The notes under the pieces: generated by a model | What the model was told of the DNA's origin: nothing | Seen by the model: only the letters and a program-made list of their open reading frames with translations | Database searches by the model: none | Program-made: the position numbers and the translations under genes | Shown: positions 1 to 9,332 of the stretch, piece by piece | Layout of the letters: every line of letters starts with the position of its first letter | Numbering within the stretch: position 1 is the first letter of the stretch | Assembly (NCBI RefSeq): GCF_013415905.1 | Contig: NZ_CP058909.1 | Span: 2,542,001 to 2,606,000 of the forward strand | Origin: Halosimplex pelagicum | GTDB taxonomy: Archaea > Halobacteriota > Halobacteria > Halobacteriales > Haloarculaceae | DNA: 64,000 bases | Direction: 5' to 3'

Positions 1-854
1 TCATCGGGGAGTCTAACAACCTCGTACTCAATTTCGGTACCGTCATCAGACACAGAAGGACGTGCTGCGACACCCTTCGATGAGGATTGCTTCTGAAGCC
101 ACCACTTCTTCGTTATCGGGATATCACAGCCACATTCCGGACAATCGACTGCGTAAGTACACGCATAGTGGGAAGGCGTCTGTCGTTCACCATCACTTGG
201 GAAATATGGTTCAAGCTTCTCGGTAGCAAGGTCATCGATTCGGTCTGCCCATTGGTTGAGTTCGCTCTGAAGGGAACCAACGCTGGGCGCATACTCAAGA
301 AGAACTTTAAGCATCACAGTCGGGACGGGATTGAGTTCGTTGGCTGCTGTCGGTAGGCCATAGCGCAGAGATTCAAACGGAATAACTCCCCCGCCTGCAG
401 TCGGGTCTAATACAGTAGGTAGCTCTCCGTCCCAATGGTCCCGAAGCAACTCGTGCATCTCCGCTTTCTCATCTGTAGTCGGTGTCCGAGTGTACGGGCG
501 AGGATATCCGTAATGGTCCTCTAAGTTTCCATCCCGATCATCTTCAGTACGCTTCTTTTCTGCCACGTATTCCTCAATATCGACGTCGATGTCGTCACGA
601 GGCTTGATCTGCATCCAATCCAGCAGCGTGTTCGCGTCTACCTCTGGAGGGAGTACAGACGAAAGAATAGCAAGTCTAGAAGCTGGGGTCGGACGGCGAG
701 CAAACCACGGGTGAAGGTATCGATGAGGCGGCATAAAGTAAGGATTTGCCTCTTTCAGATTCTCGATGCCAACGGCTTTCAGGGGAAGATTCCCCTCAAT
801 TGCGACACGCTTCAGCTCCGAATCGTTATCCTGATTTTTGGGGTTTTGACTCAT
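1..854 (-). CDS. DUF1156 adenine-specific DNA methylase, anti-phage type (partial)
   Basis: Predicted N6-adenine DNA methyltransferase of a multi-gene antiviral system. The reading frame starts with ATG at 854 and stays open to base 1, so only the first 284 codons are visible and the C-terminus is off the window. The N-terminus has the DUF1156 hallmark (EGNLPLKAVGIENLKEAN, then HPWFARRPTPASR), followed by an AdoMet-binding motif I-like segment DPTAGGGVIPFESLRYG with an ELNP follow-up, and a CxxC-type segment DCPECGCDIP. It starts 8 nt after the DUF3780 stop, so it is the distal visible gene of the operon. The family assignment is strong; host-marking versus antiviral function is inferred from the gene neighbourhood known for this family. 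Confidence 0.88.
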   Translation of the reverse strand, partial: MSQNPKNQDNDSELKRVAIEGNLPLKAVGIENLKEANPYFMPPHRYLHPWFARRPTPASRLAILSSVLPPEVDANTLLDWMQIKPRDDIDVDIEEYVAEKKRTEDDRDGNLEDHYGYPRPYTRTPTTDEKAEMHELLRDHWDGELPTVLDPTAGGGVIPFESLRYGLPTAANELNPVPTVMLKVLLEYAPSVGSLQSELNQWADRIDDLATEKLEPYFPSDGERQTPSHYACTYAVDCPECGCDIPITKKWWLQKQSSSKGVAARPSVSDDGTEIEYEVVRLPD

Positions 855-861
855 AGTTGGA

Positions 862-1503
862 TCACTCAATATGGTCCGTCAGCAACACTCGAAGGGCCTT
901 TTCGCCGTTCGGACTCGACGGAGACCGGCACTTTGCGTACCAGTAGTAACACTCCTCATCGCTCATCCGTGCAACGCCTCGAGCCAGCGACCGCATCCGG
1001 TCGATACGCTGGATCGGCTTCACGCCACGGAAGGCAACAGCAAGCCGTACGCCTGCTGTCTCGGGTAGGAACACGAATCCAGCCCCCCCAGTGAGAACTT
1101 CTGAGGAATCTCCTGGCGTGCCTTCGATCGCTTCCCGGACGACGTCCTGGAGCGCACGGACGCGGGTCGGGTCAAGCCGCGCGACCTTTGCGCCGGCCCA
1201 CTCATCCCACGTCCAACCATCGAGTTTGGACAGGAGGTCCTCGCCAGCGATGTCCGAGACGAGATCCTCGACTGGTGTGATACTCAGCGAACGACCATCC
1301 CGCTCCAGGCGATCACGGCGCGCTTCAGCCTGTTCGCGAGGGAGTAGTTCGTGGAGCGTCCACTCGCCGCCACCGTCTGTCTCTCGTCGGACGAGCGTGA
1401 ACGTCGGGCGGCCACCGAACATACTCGTCCCGTAACGAACCAGCCGATCCTCCTCTGTTCCCTCAGTGGGTGAAATCTCAAATTCCGAATCGCGACTCGC
1501 CAT
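862..1503 (-). CDS. DUF3780 anti-phage-associated protein
   Basis: A 213-aa acidic protein whose sequence and position match the DUF3780 family, known as a companion of DUF499 and DUF1156 proteins in predicted antiviral cassettes. Its biochemical role is not known. No catalytic motif stands out; the C-terminal third holds aromatic and basic stretches (CYYWYAKCRSP) that could contact nucleic acid. Its ATG shares one base with the DUF499 stop codon (TGATG), which implies translational coupling. The next gene, the DUF1156 methylase, begins 8 nt further on. Confidence 0.82.
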   Translation of the reverse strand: MASRDSEFEISPTEGTEEDRLVRYGTSMFGGRPTFTLVRRETDGGGEWTLHELLPREQAEARRDRLERDGRSLSITPVEDLVSDIAGEDLLSKLDGWTWDEWAGAKVARLDPTRVRALQDVVREAIEGTPGDSSEVLTGGAGFVFLPETAGVRLAVAFRGVKPIQRIDRMRSLARGVARMSDEECYYWYAKCRSPSSPNGEKALRVLLTDHIE

Positions 1504-4500
1504 CAGACCGTCACCTCCGAACTCGCCTGAATCGGGCCACGCCCTTCGACCCGGACGTCGATGTTGCCCGCATCAAGGTCGTTATCGAGGGCAGCGAGGA
1601 GGTCGTCACCCTCGTCAGTAATCGGTTCGGGCTCGTCAAACTGGAAGCGGAACTGAATGGTCTCTCGATCATCGCCGAACGAGCCTGGCTGGTCGATCAC
1701 GTCCCGGAATCGGCTCGGTGACCCCGTGAATTCCGCGCTGTACGTCCCATCGTCAGTCCGAGTCTCGTACTCCATTCGAACCGTTACCGCGTCCTCACGA
1801 GCTTTGAATCCGGGCCGTTGACTGATGAACTTAGCCGCTTGGAACGGATCGTCCCCACCGACCTGGATAGTCACTTCTTCAAGCAGCGGTGTCCGGTCAG
1901 TTCCGGCCTTCGATTCCGCATCCCGACGAACCTCTGAGAACGCCCGCGAAGCGGACATCATCTTCTTGCTCGCCTCCCAGGACACGTCAGGCTGGCACTC
2001 CTGGCATCGGCCGCGATCGTCCAGCAGCTGCTCGCTAGCAACCTCTTTGCCACAAGAGCTACAGGTCGTATCGGACTGGTGTTCCTCACAGTAGTAGGGC
2101 TCGCTACCTTCTGGATTTTCAATCTCCGTATCACACTCAGCACAGGTAGCAACCGTCTGTTCTGGCCGGTCGATCTCGTCAAGGTGGTCGTCGACGAGCG
2201 CGTCAATATCTCGATAGACGATGAACCCGCTCCCGATCTGGACATCACTATCCCGAATCGAGGTCTCGACATCAGGAGATTCCGCGAACGGTTCGGAATG
2301 CGGCCACGTCTCAGGCTCTGTTGTCCCAGTCCAGTACGCTGTCCCAGACTCACCATCCCAGTATCCGTACCCGTGATCACTAACGAGAGAAGAGACTGTC
2401 TCTCGAATTGGTTTCGTACTGAAGAGATAATCTAATCCTGGCTTCTTAGCGTACTGGTTTACCAGTGCCTCGGTAGACATAGCATCCTGCGTCTGCTGCC
2501 AGAGTTTCTGTTGAACGTGAGCAGACCCACGTGCGCCAGCATCGCGCTTCACGATCTTATCTTCCAGCGTAGTTTGGACAGCATCGACCAACGTCGTCCC
2601 CCCATTAGATTCAGTCGCCCCGATTGTGATGTGTGTCAGTCCGTTCCGTTCGGGGTAATACAGGTGACGGTAGACGTTGCGGACGAGTTCTCCTAACATC
2701 AATTGAGCCTCGTCACTTCGCTCCCGGAGTTCCTCAATCTGCTCTGAGGAGAGGTCGGCCTTTTGTTCGGGACTATCAAGCAGTGCTTCAATTGCTTCAA
2801 GACGCCGCGCCTCCTCGATTGCGGCGTCCATTCGGTCATCGTCGGGGGCGAGGAACAAAACGTAGTTCTTGTATATGCGTGTCTCAGTCTCGCCTTCGTG
2901 TTTTGCGGCTTGTTGCTCGTAGAGTTGAGTCACGCGGGCCGGCGGCGTGTCACTGCCATCCTCAACAGCTGCAGTATCTGGATGCATAATCGCCAGTTTC
3001 GGCGTGTCCGGCGTATCTGGCAAGTCCGCAGGTGACTCGGGGAACTCGACCGATTGGAAGCCCCCACCTCCGATCTCTTTTTCAGTAAGCCGGTTTTCGA
3101 ATCGGGAGTGTGCGCTCGCTTCCGGGGTTGATTCAATTCGTTGGTCGATGATTCTGATTAGGTTTGGTTCTTGCTTGAATCGGAGCCGCTCTTCCTCGTA
3201 GAGGAAATAACACGCGACGTCCATATCATCTCCTCGGAGCGCAGAGAGTGCGGCATCGTAGTCGTCGAAGCTCAGTTCTGGATGACCGATAGCGAGGTTC
3301 AGGTCGGCGTGAGTAAGGCCAGCTGCCTGTTCACCGTAGGCGAGGCTGTGCCAAAGGACCGTTGTTGTCAGATGACTCCCGAGTGGTGGCAGGCCGTTTT
3401 CAGTCCACTTTCGGTCCTCGAGTTGAGCATGTGCGGTACCATCATCGTCGTAAATATCGGCAGTAACTGCGGGTCCGAGATCGACAAAGTCGAATAGCCG
3501 CTCACGGAGAATCGTTTGAATTCCCCCTCCAGGGTCATCATCGGCAACTGTTAGGTCGTATATCCGTATCCAATGGCGGTCGTAACTATCGGGTTGGTGA
3601 TTCCAGAGGTAATAAACGGCCCGCGCAAGCAGGCGCAAAGCGTCACGAGTTCGCTGGAACCGTGGAATCGTATCAATCTTGTCTGTAAGAGCGTCGATTA
3701 AGGAGGGATGGAAGGGGTATTCACGAGCGAGGACATCCACGTATCCGGCGTCAGTCGCTTCCTGTGGATACTGTCGGTCCTCCTGGTCGTAAAACTGGAA
3801 GTAGGCATCAGCGGCTTCCCGAGCAATGTCATCTGGAACCTCAGTAAATAGCCGGTGTTGTAGCACTTTACCAATTTCATTTTCACCCGTTGGAGTGACG
3901 GTCTTGTGCTGCCGGCGGCCAATTTCGTTGACCTCCTCGATGTGATCGCTAACGTTGTCTCGAACTCGGTCGGCCTGTTCACCGAATGCCGTATCTGCGA
4001 TGGAGTAGACGACGGTGACGTTATCGGATTCGGCAGCCGCTTCGAGCAACGCCATCACGAACGAAAGCGTTTGATCGGCAAGCGTCTTCTCGCCAACCGG
4101 CGTGCCCGCAGCTTTGTTCATGTAGTCAGCAATCTCGTCAATTAAAATCAGCGCCGGCTGATCATATTGATCGAAGAGCTTCGAAAGAGTTCCCTCACCA
4201 GGAGCGGCTTGATCTTGATCGTAGTCTTTGAGATACTCGTAGCCATCGAGTCCGTAAAGTTGGTAGGCGAGCTCACCCCACATCGTGCGAGTATTTGGAG
4301 CGTTCGGATCATCGTCAGCGTGACGGGCATCTTTGCTATCAGCCTTCGTTCCAATAAACACGCCCGTCGCGATGTCGAGCCCATCAGCGACCGCATTCTG
4401 GTAATTAGATGCAAGCGCATCATCGCCATCCAGAAGATATTGAGAGAGGTTTTTAATCGCACTCGGATTTTCAGCGAGATGATAGGAGGCAATCAAGTCG

Positions 4501-4802
4501 TGCGTTTTTCCACCGCCAAAGCGTGTATCAAGACAGAGAATACTCGATGTATATGAACCTGGATCATGCTCTGTCGTCGCAAGGAATCGTCCGGTGAGGT
4601 TAGAAAGAAGTGTCCGCAACCCCTCTGTGGGGTAGGTCATATCGTAGAATGAGTCAGGGTCGCGGTAGACTGGGGCAGCATTGTCGGGATTGTGAACAAC
4701 GGTAGAAAGTTTCGCAGCAAATTGTTCCTCTTGAAGAGAACCGTCAAGTACATCTTCACGAGGTTGGCAGCTGTCAAACAGAGATGGGTAGTCACTACTC
4801 AT
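1503..4802 (-). CDS. DUF499 ATPase of a predicted antiviral system
   Basis: A large ATPase, 1099 aa from the ATG at 4802. A Walker A-type motif (RFGGGKTHD) lies at about residues 94-102 and a Walker B (LILIDEI) at about 218-224. Near the C-terminus are paired zinc-ribbon cysteines (CAEC...CEEH, CSSC...CQEC). Proteins of this family occur beside DUF3780 and DUF1156 methylases and a helicase in defence islands; the helicase would be further left, outside the window. The start at 4802 is preferred over an in-frame upstream ATG at 4913 because it gives an 8-nt overlap with the upstream AbrB-like gene and begins MSSDYPSLFD, an acidic N-terminus, whereas the upstream extension is basic and lies inside that gene. 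Confidence 0.87.
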   Translation of the reverse strand: MSSDYPSLFDSCQPREDVLDGSLQEEQFAAKLSTVVHNPDNAAPVYRDPDSFYDMTYPTEGLRTLLSNLTGRFLATTEHDPGSYTSSILCLDTRFGGGKTHDLIASYHLAENPSAIKNLSQYLLDGDDALASNYQNAVADGLDIATGVFIGTKADSKDARHADDDPNAPNTRTMWGELAYQLYGLDGYEYLKDYDQDQAAPGEGTLSKLFDQYDQPALILIDEIADYMNKAAGTPVGEKTLADQTLSFVMALLEAAAESDNVTVVYSIADTAFGEQADRVRDNVSDHIEEVNEIGRRQHKTVTPTGENEIGKVLQHRLFTEVPDDIAREAADAYFQFYDQEDRQYPQEATDAGYVDVLAREYPFHPSLIDALTDKIDTIPRFQRTRDALRLLARAVYYLWNHQPDSYDRHWIRIYDLTVADDDPGGGIQTILRERLFDFVDLGPAVTADIYDDDGTAHAQLEDRKWTENGLPPLGSHLTTTVLWHSLAYGEQAAGLTHADLNLAIGHPELSFDDYDAALSALRGDDMDVACYFLYEEERLRFKQEPNLIRIIDQRIESTPEASAHSRFENRLTEKEIGGGGFQSVEFPESPADLPDTPDTPKLAIMHPDTAAVEDGSDTPPARVTQLYEQQAAKHEGETETRIYKNYVLFLAPDDDRMDAAIEEARRLEAIEALLDSPEQKADLSSEQIEELRERSDEAQLMLGELVRNVYRHLYYPERNGLTHITIGATESNGGTTLVDAVQTTLEDKIVKRDAGARGSAHVQQKLWQQTQDAMSTEALVNQYAKKPGLDYLFSTKPIRETVSSLVSDHGYGYWDGESGTAYWTGTTEPETWPHSEPFAESPDVETSIRDSDVQIGSGFIVYRDIDALVDDHLDEIDRPEQTVATCAECDTEIENPEGSEPYYCEEHQSDTTCSSCGKEVASEQLLDDRGRCQECQPDVSWEASKKMMSASRAFSEVRRDAESKAGTDRTPLLEEVTIQVGGDDPFQAAKFISQRPGFKAREDAVTVRMEYETRTDDGTYSAEFTGSPSRFRDVIDQPGSFGDDRETIQFRFQFDEPEPITDEGDDLLAALDNDLDAGNIDVRVEGRGPIQASSEVTV

Positions 4803-5022
4803 CTGTATCCTCCGTGGATGATAGGGTATTAACGGGTTTAGAAACGATAACGAATTCATTTTCATCACTATTCTCGATGATGGCTTTAGCGATCCCCTTC
4901 GACTCAGCGACATCTACCTTAATCGGATCGCCGACCTCAGCTTCGAATTGGGCGAGTTCAGGACCGGACAGATTTACACGACCTGATCGACCAGTATTCC
5001 GTCCAATTGTTTTCTGAGTCAT
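4795..5022 (-). CDS. AbrB/SpoVT-type small DNA-binding protein
   Basis: A 75-aa protein with the swapped-hairpin AbrB pattern common in haloarchaea: N-terminal GRSGRVNLSGPEL strand-turn region, then GDPIKVDVAE and a C-terminal FVIVSKP strand. Such proteins bind DNA as dimers, as autoregulators or as antitoxin partners. It is the first gene of the defence operon and its last 8 nt overlap the DUF499 start. A TATA-like stretch (GTTATAT, minus strand) lies about 30 nt before the start, and a short inverted repeat sits just ahead of the ATG, so self-regulation of the operon is plausible. No toxin gene is adjacent. Confidence 0.7.
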   Translation of the reverse strand: MTQKTIGRNTGRSGRVNLSGPELAQFEAEVGDPIKVDVAESKGIAKAIIENSDENEFVIVSKPVNTLSSTEDTDE

Positions 5023-5023
5023 T

Positions 5024-5037
5024 TGATATCTATATCA
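5024..5037. promoter_or_regulatory. inverted repeat at start of defence operon
   Basis: TGATAT and ATATCA arms separated by CT lie 2 nt before the start codon of the AbrB-like gene and downstream of its TATA-like element. A dimeric AbrB-type protein bound here could block transcription or translation. This is inference from position and symmetry only. Confidence 0.35.
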
Positions 5038-5181
5038 CGCAATTGAGGGCATATAACCTTTACTTAGTCTAACCCGGTCCAATAATAGTGATTTAGCCGC
5101 TGTAATTGCGAATGGTTCCTTCACACCACAGACACACCTACAAGACAGAACTGTGTCTAAACCAAATACAGAATAGGCCAA

Positions 5182-5451
5182 TCACTCACGAACAGGCCAT
5201 TCAGACTCAGCCACAAGATCTTCATGCCGAAATGAAACCGGGAGCTCGTCACCAGTATCAACCCTACGAAGACGGTAGTGGTGGCAATCAACATCTCGAC
5301 CAGTTAAGGAACCCAAGTCATCTGGATCGTCTCGAATAACTTCGCAGACGAGACCGTGGTACTGTGCGTCTATGTCGTCCTCATCTAAATAAATCCGAAC
5401 TCGTTGCCCCACCTGGTACGGTGAATCAGAAGGCTGAGGGATATTCTCCAT
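5182..5451 (-). CDS. small haloarchaeal SH3/KOW-like protein of unknown function
   Basis: An 89-aa acidic protein from the ATG at 5451 (MENIPQPSDS). It has a YQVGQRVRIYL strand followed by HGLVCEVIRD, a layout typical of a small beta-barrel (KOW/SH3-like) widely found as short orphan proteins in haloarchaea. An upstream in-frame ATG at 5499 would add 16 hydrophobic/basic residues and is less likely. It stands alone between the defence operon (160 nt away) and a 420-nt non-coding stretch. No function can be assigned. Confidence 0.6.
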   Translation of the reverse strand: MENIPQPSDSPYQVGQRVRIYLDEDDIDAQYHGLVCEVIRDDPDDLGSLTGRDVDCHHYRLRRVDTGDELPVSFRHEDLVAESEWPVRE

Positions 5452-5922
5452 ACAGGCACGACGAGTTCCAACATACAAAAATATCCTACAAAGATCCATA
5501 GTTGATTCACTTAAATATCAGCCGCGACGTTAATAACAGACCTCAATCCCTTTCTGTTCCAAACTCCGAAGTCGATCGCCATCTCAGCTTCATCATCAGG
5601 ATGTGCTGTCCGTTGAACTCCGAGTCATCCCCATTGCTGTCACTATACATCAAGCGGATACCCGAATCATACCATTGTGGTACAAGAATCCCGGCGTCAT
5701 CTGGTGGTTTCCATCTTACTGCCGACACGATTATGTTGCTCTCCAAAGGTCACATCATTGCTGAGTTTTGTATAGCGACATATAGTTTATCCACTCGCAG
5801 AATCACCATATTCGAGGGGTAGAACTCCTGAACCACCGCTCAACACACGAAATACACTCTCATCCAGATGAGTGTGATTAGAAGGATAATCACACCCAAT
5901 TTTTAGTACCCCGACGCCGTCG
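5452..5922. other. AT-richer intergenic stretch before integrase
   Basis: About 470 nt with lower G+C than the surroundings. Short open frames exist on both strands (5502-5822 plus, 5543-5746 minus), but neither resembles a known protein nor shows haloarchaeal acidic bias. The only clear structure is the inverted repeat at 5872-5895. Confidence 0.5.
5872..5895. promoter_or_regulatory. perfect 9-bp inverted repeat upstream of integrase
   Basis: GTGTGATTA and TAATCACAC arms with a 6-nt spacer, followed at once by a TATA-like CAATTTTTAGTA and, 27 nt after the repeat, the GTG start of the integrase. It could be an operator or an integrase arm-binding site. Position and perfect symmetry are seen; function is inferred. 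Confidence 0.45.
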
Positions 5923-7296
5923 GTGAAGCACGAAACATGGAATTCGCTCAGAACAACCCTATACCCGCCAATCAGCGTCGAAACCGCTCAGGACTACAGG
6001 CTGCGTCTCCCCTCGGTGGTGGTCCGTTTGCCTCGTAGCAAATCCGCCGATACCCCGATCGAAACCAGTTTCGAACCCTACCTCAAGGATATCGGTAAAG
6101 GTCGCGACGGCGAGGGCGGCCACTACCGTCGAAACGTCGAACGCGAGCTCAACCACTTCCTCGAGTGGGTCGCCGGCGAGCGCGGTCCCGACAACCAGAC
6201 TGGCGTCCTTCCCGACGACACCAGCCGCAACCCGCAGTTCGAGGATCTCTCCGAGTCTGTTTATCGTGAGTACGCGCGGTACCTCGCAGGCGAACGCGGG
6301 CTGAAACAGAACACCGCCCAGACGTACTACGCCTACCTCTCCTCGTGGACTGGTTGGTGTGTCACGGAAGGATACCTCGACGCCCACTATGCAAAGCGAT
6401 CAACAGCACGAGGCCCTCTCCCCGACGACGATGGACGTCGGCCTGGAGACCAGCAAGCATGGAGTCCCGACGACCGCCACCAACTCACTGAGTACGTGAT
6501 TCAACGATTCAACGAAACATACGACGAATATACCGAAGCGGAGCCTAACAGTCTAGAGCGGCTATCGAAGCGGTATTACGCAATCAAAGCAGCACGCGAC
6601 CGGGCGCTCGTATACGTGATTGCCTATACCGCAGTCCGGGTAGGCGAACTTCTCCGTGACCCGTCGGACCCTCGTCGACGCGGCCTCCGCTGGGAGGAGG
6701 TCAACATCGAGGACGGCAGTCTCACCGTCTACCGGAAGAAGCAGCAGTGGGATACGGCCAGTCTCCCCAAGCCGGTCATCCAGCCACTCAAGACATACAG
6801 GAAATTGATCGAACCACCCTCTGACCGATGGCCGGTCTTCCCCACCTTCAGCCCTCGAACCCTGGGGGAATTGGTACGAAGCAAACTCGCCGAACGGGGG
6901 CTAACCGAAGAGGAGATCGCGGATCGTCGCGACGACCACCCACGTGACTTTCTGTTGGCACTCGATGAAGACATCCGCCCGGATTCGATGACAACGAAAG
7001 GCGCTCGGAACGTCCTCGAGCGGCTCACCGATGCAGCTGATATCGACATCTCTGACTCAAACCATAGCTACCTCGCTCCACACGGTGGCCGCCGCGGAAT
7101 GGGCGAAATTCTCGTCCGGTCGTTCGGATATACAGTCGCAGCACGATACTTAGACAACTCCGAGGAAATGGTTAGAGAGCGATATACGCATATAGAGGCC
7201 GGTAAACTCGGAGATATGGCGACAGAAGGGATTGCTGATATAGATTCGGTCCCTATCTCACAGGACGCGGGAGTAGGTGGGGAAGAAGAGGTTTAA
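5923..7296 (+). CDS. tyrosine recombinase / phage-type integrase
   Basis: A 457-aa site-specific recombinase with a GTG start. It has an N-terminal SAM-like core-binding region (about 48-155) and a C-terminal catalytic domain. Catalytic residues are visible: Arg239 in TAVRVGELL, a beta-hairpin Lys near 272-273 (YRKKQQW), His387-x-x-Arg390 (HGGRR) and nucleophile Tyr421 (RERYTHIE). The set appears complete, so the protein may be active. It lies between a predicted defence operon and an IS4-family transposase, which fits the mobility of this island. No tRNA gene or obvious att repeat is adjacent. The exact start is uncertain because there is no early in-frame ATG. Confidence 0.85.
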   Translation: MKHETWNSLRTTLYPPISVETAQDYRLRLPSVVVRLPRSKSADTPIETSFEPYLKDIGKGRDGEGGHYRRNVERELNHFLEWVAGERGPDNQTGVLPDDTSRNPQFEDLSESVYREYARYLAGERGLKQNTAQTYYAYLSSWTGWCVTEGYLDAHYAKRSTARGPLPDDDGRRPGDQQAWSPDDRHQLTEYVIQRFNETYDEYTEAEPNSLERLSKRYYAIKAARDRALVYVIAYTAVRVGELLRDPSDPRRRGLRWEEVNIEDGSLTVYRKKQQWDTASLPKPVIQPLKTYRKLIEPPSDRWPVFPTFSPRTLGELVRSKLAERGLTEEEIADRRDDHPRDFLLALDEDIRPDSMTTKGARNVLERLTDAADIDISDSNHSYLAPHGGRRGMGEILVRSFGYTVAARYLDNSEEMVRERYTHIEAGKLGDMATEGIADIDSVPISQDAGVGGEEEV

Positions 7297-7301
7297 ACCG
7301 T

Positions 7302-7313
7302 ATATCGCGATAT
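7302..7313. repeat. 12-bp perfect palindrome after integrase
   Basis: ATATCGCGATAT lies 6 nt after the integrase stop codon, next to another short palindrome, GTTTAAAC, which spans the stop. It may be a recombinase or regulator site; nothing else supports a function. Confidence 0.25.
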
Positions 7314-7481
7314 GTATCGCAGGGGCGTGGGTTGCGAATGCCGGTCAAAACGTTCACGGGATCGACGCTATTCAGGGCATTATCCGATAGAAACAGCCGG
7401 GATTACCCTCTAATAACCATCAAACGAACAGAATTATTATGAAATCTAAATTAATCCAGCGAAATATATTTCAGCTACCAG

Positions 7482-9332
7482 TGATGCCTCTCGCGAAGAG
7501 CAAACCCAGACCGAGCTCTAAATGAGTGTGATCAGCTCCTTGTCCAACCAATCAAGAAACCGGCTGAGTGTAATCCGTGGCTTCTTCCTGGTTTCAATCA
7601 CCCCAATTCGGTCTTGCGTGAGGAAATCGACCAGCAGCCACATATTGTAGACCACGCAGCCGAAGGCGAAATGGAACCACCGCACTTCGAACTCTTTCGA
7701 GGTCGTCCAAGCAGCTGCCTCCTTAATCGAAGCGTACGAGTTCTCGATCGCTCCGCGATCACTGTACGTTTCTATCTGCTCTCGCGCCCGTCGACGATCC
7801 AGTGCGAGCTCGTCGCTCACATCAAGACTCGTGAGAAATGGTTGTGGAGATCCCTCGTCGTGAGTCTCATCATCTTCGTCCGGCGGTAACACGACAACAT
7901 TCGTGTACACTTTACTATTCGAAACGCCGCCCTTCACTGCCCCATGCATCGGGAACTCCTCCTTCACGTACAGTGGGGTATCATTCGCTTCGTGATGGCC
8001 GCGTTTCAGTTGTTCAAATTGGTCACACATCGGCCCGATACGGTGTTTGTCCTGTTGGGCCGGGATTACGTAGTCAAGATCCTTGGCGGCGAGCGTCTGG
8101 ATGACATCCGCAGCATGGAACTCCCGGTCGGCATACACCATTCGAATCGTAACGTATTCTTCGGCGATTGAGAGTAATCGCCGTGCAACATCACCAACGT
8201 AGTAGGACTTGTTCTCGCCAGCGTATGCGTCTGTCTCCGCATAGTCAGAACTTCCCAGCGGGCAGACTCCGACCACGAAATGGGTGTTCTCGCCGACAAT
8301 TACGGCTGTCGCGAATTTGTGACACCAGTTGTATCCCTTGTCGTCTGGCGTCCCTTGAACCCATTTCATCTCGTCACGATCGCCATAGTACGCGACGTAC
8401 GTGATGTCTAAGGCGACTTTTGCTCGCGTGCCAAATCGTGAGCCGTTATCGTGCTCGAGTTCTCGAAGGCGGGGTTTCGCGCGTGTGTAGGTCTTCCGTA
8501 ATGCGAAGTTCAGTACAGTTGCGATCTGGTCGACAGACATCTGCTTGAGGGATTCCAACAGCGTCTCGCCAGATGGTCCATCCTCGTAGAAGGGGTCATC
8601 AAGGTCTGGGTTCGGATTCTTCATATCTCCCATCTTCTCCCCGGAATCATGTGCCGCCTTCTGCTTGATCGACGCGATTGCTTCCAGGACGAGGAGTTCC
8701 TCTTGCTCGTAGACAGCCTCGTCTGGACGTGGAATCGAAACTGAGGGGATGGCAACTGACTTTAGTTCATCGAGAACTTGCCGTCCCTTCTTTCGTAGTA
8801 AGCGTTGGACAGTCCGATTTGAGGGCGGCGTATCCTCCTCAGCATCGTCTCTTGTGAGCAGATCGCACCCAATTGGCGCTCCTCGTTCGGCAGCTAACGT
8901 GCGAATATCGTCTGCGGCTGATTCGACAGTCCGTTGTAACCCTTCGAACCGACTTTCGAGCCGGACGGGTTTGCAGCTACTTTCCGAGGGAAGAGTATCC
9001 ATCTCGAAGCCAAACGCACGGGCAATCTCCGGGCGCTCAGACAACCGGTCTGGAATTCCCGACAGTGATTCTTGTTCAACGGTTGCCCACAAATAAGACA
9101 GAAACATCGGACGGAATGGAAGCGACCCACTCCATTCGGGGTGTGCATCTCGGGGGGCATACCTACTCACATCAAGTTCACTGGCAAGGGTAACCCAGTC
9201 AGTATCCGCAGTAAGAAGGTTAGCAGCTTGTTTGGAGAGTCCAATATTAAACCTGTCAGTCCCGTCGCTCATTCTATTCCTGCTCCCCCATTGACCGGGA
9301 TTTTGTGGCGACTGTACGTGCGAGAGGTCTCA
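7482..9332 (-). mobile_element. IS4-family insertion sequence (ends tentative)
   Basis: The transposase gene is flanked by an imperfect inverted repeat: TGATGCCTCTCGC at 7482-7494 and, on the opposite strand, TGAGACCTCTCGC at 9320-9332 (11 of 13 positions match). These are candidate terminal inverted repeats 23 and 47 nt outside the gene. I could not find a convincing target-site duplication, so the true ends may lie elsewhere in the AT-richer flanks. Confidence 0.45.
7518..9272 (-). CDS. IS4-family DDE transposase
   Basis: A 584-aa transposase with the IS4 signature Y-2-R-3-E-6-K intact (YSDRGAIENSYASIK) near residues 505-520. Candidate catalytic aspartates are in VALDITYVAYYG and VYADREF. 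The protein is long because of an N-terminal helical region of about 270 residues before the DDE core. It starts with ATG (MSDGTDRFN) and runs to a normal stop, with no frameshift seen. It lies between an integrase and a winged-helix gene in a mobile-element cluster. Assignment to IS4 rests on the YREK motif; the exact subgroup was not determined. Confidence 0.88.
   Translation of the reverse strand: MSDGTDRFNIGLSKQAANLLTADTDWVTLASELDVSRYAPRDAHPEWSGSLPFRPMFLSYLWATVEQESLSGIPDRLSERPEIARAFGFEMDTLPSESSCKPVRLESRFEGLQRTVESAADDIRTLAAERGAPIGCDLLTRDDAEEDTPPSNRTVQRLLRKKGRQVLDELKSVAIPSVSIPRPDEAVYEQEELLVLEAIASIKQKAAHDSGEKMGDMKNPNPDLDDPFYEDGPSGETLLESLKQMSVDQIATVLNFALRKTYTRAKPRLRELEHDNGSRFGTRAKVALDITYVAYYGDRDEMKWVQGTPDDKGYNWCHKFATAVIVGENTHFVVGVCPLGSSDYAETDAYAGENKSYYVGDVARRLLSIAEEYVTIRMVYADREFHAADVIQTLAAKDLDYVIPAQQDKHRIGPMCDQFEQLKRGHHEANDTPLYVKEEFPMHGAVKGGVSNSKVYTNVVVLPPDEDDETHDEGSPQPFLTSLDVSDELALDRRRAREQIETYSDRGAIENSYASIKEAAAWTTSKEFEVRWFHFAFGCVVYNMWLLVDFLTQDRIGVIETRKKPRITLSRFLDWLDKELITLI

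Noticed and set aside
4803..4913. Earlier start for the DUF499 gene
   Set aside because: The extra 37 residues are basic and lie within the AbrB-like gene; ATG 4802 gives the usual short overlap.
5502..5822. Open frames on both strands in the AT-richer gap
   Set aside because: No acidic bias, no family resemblance, no clear promoter.
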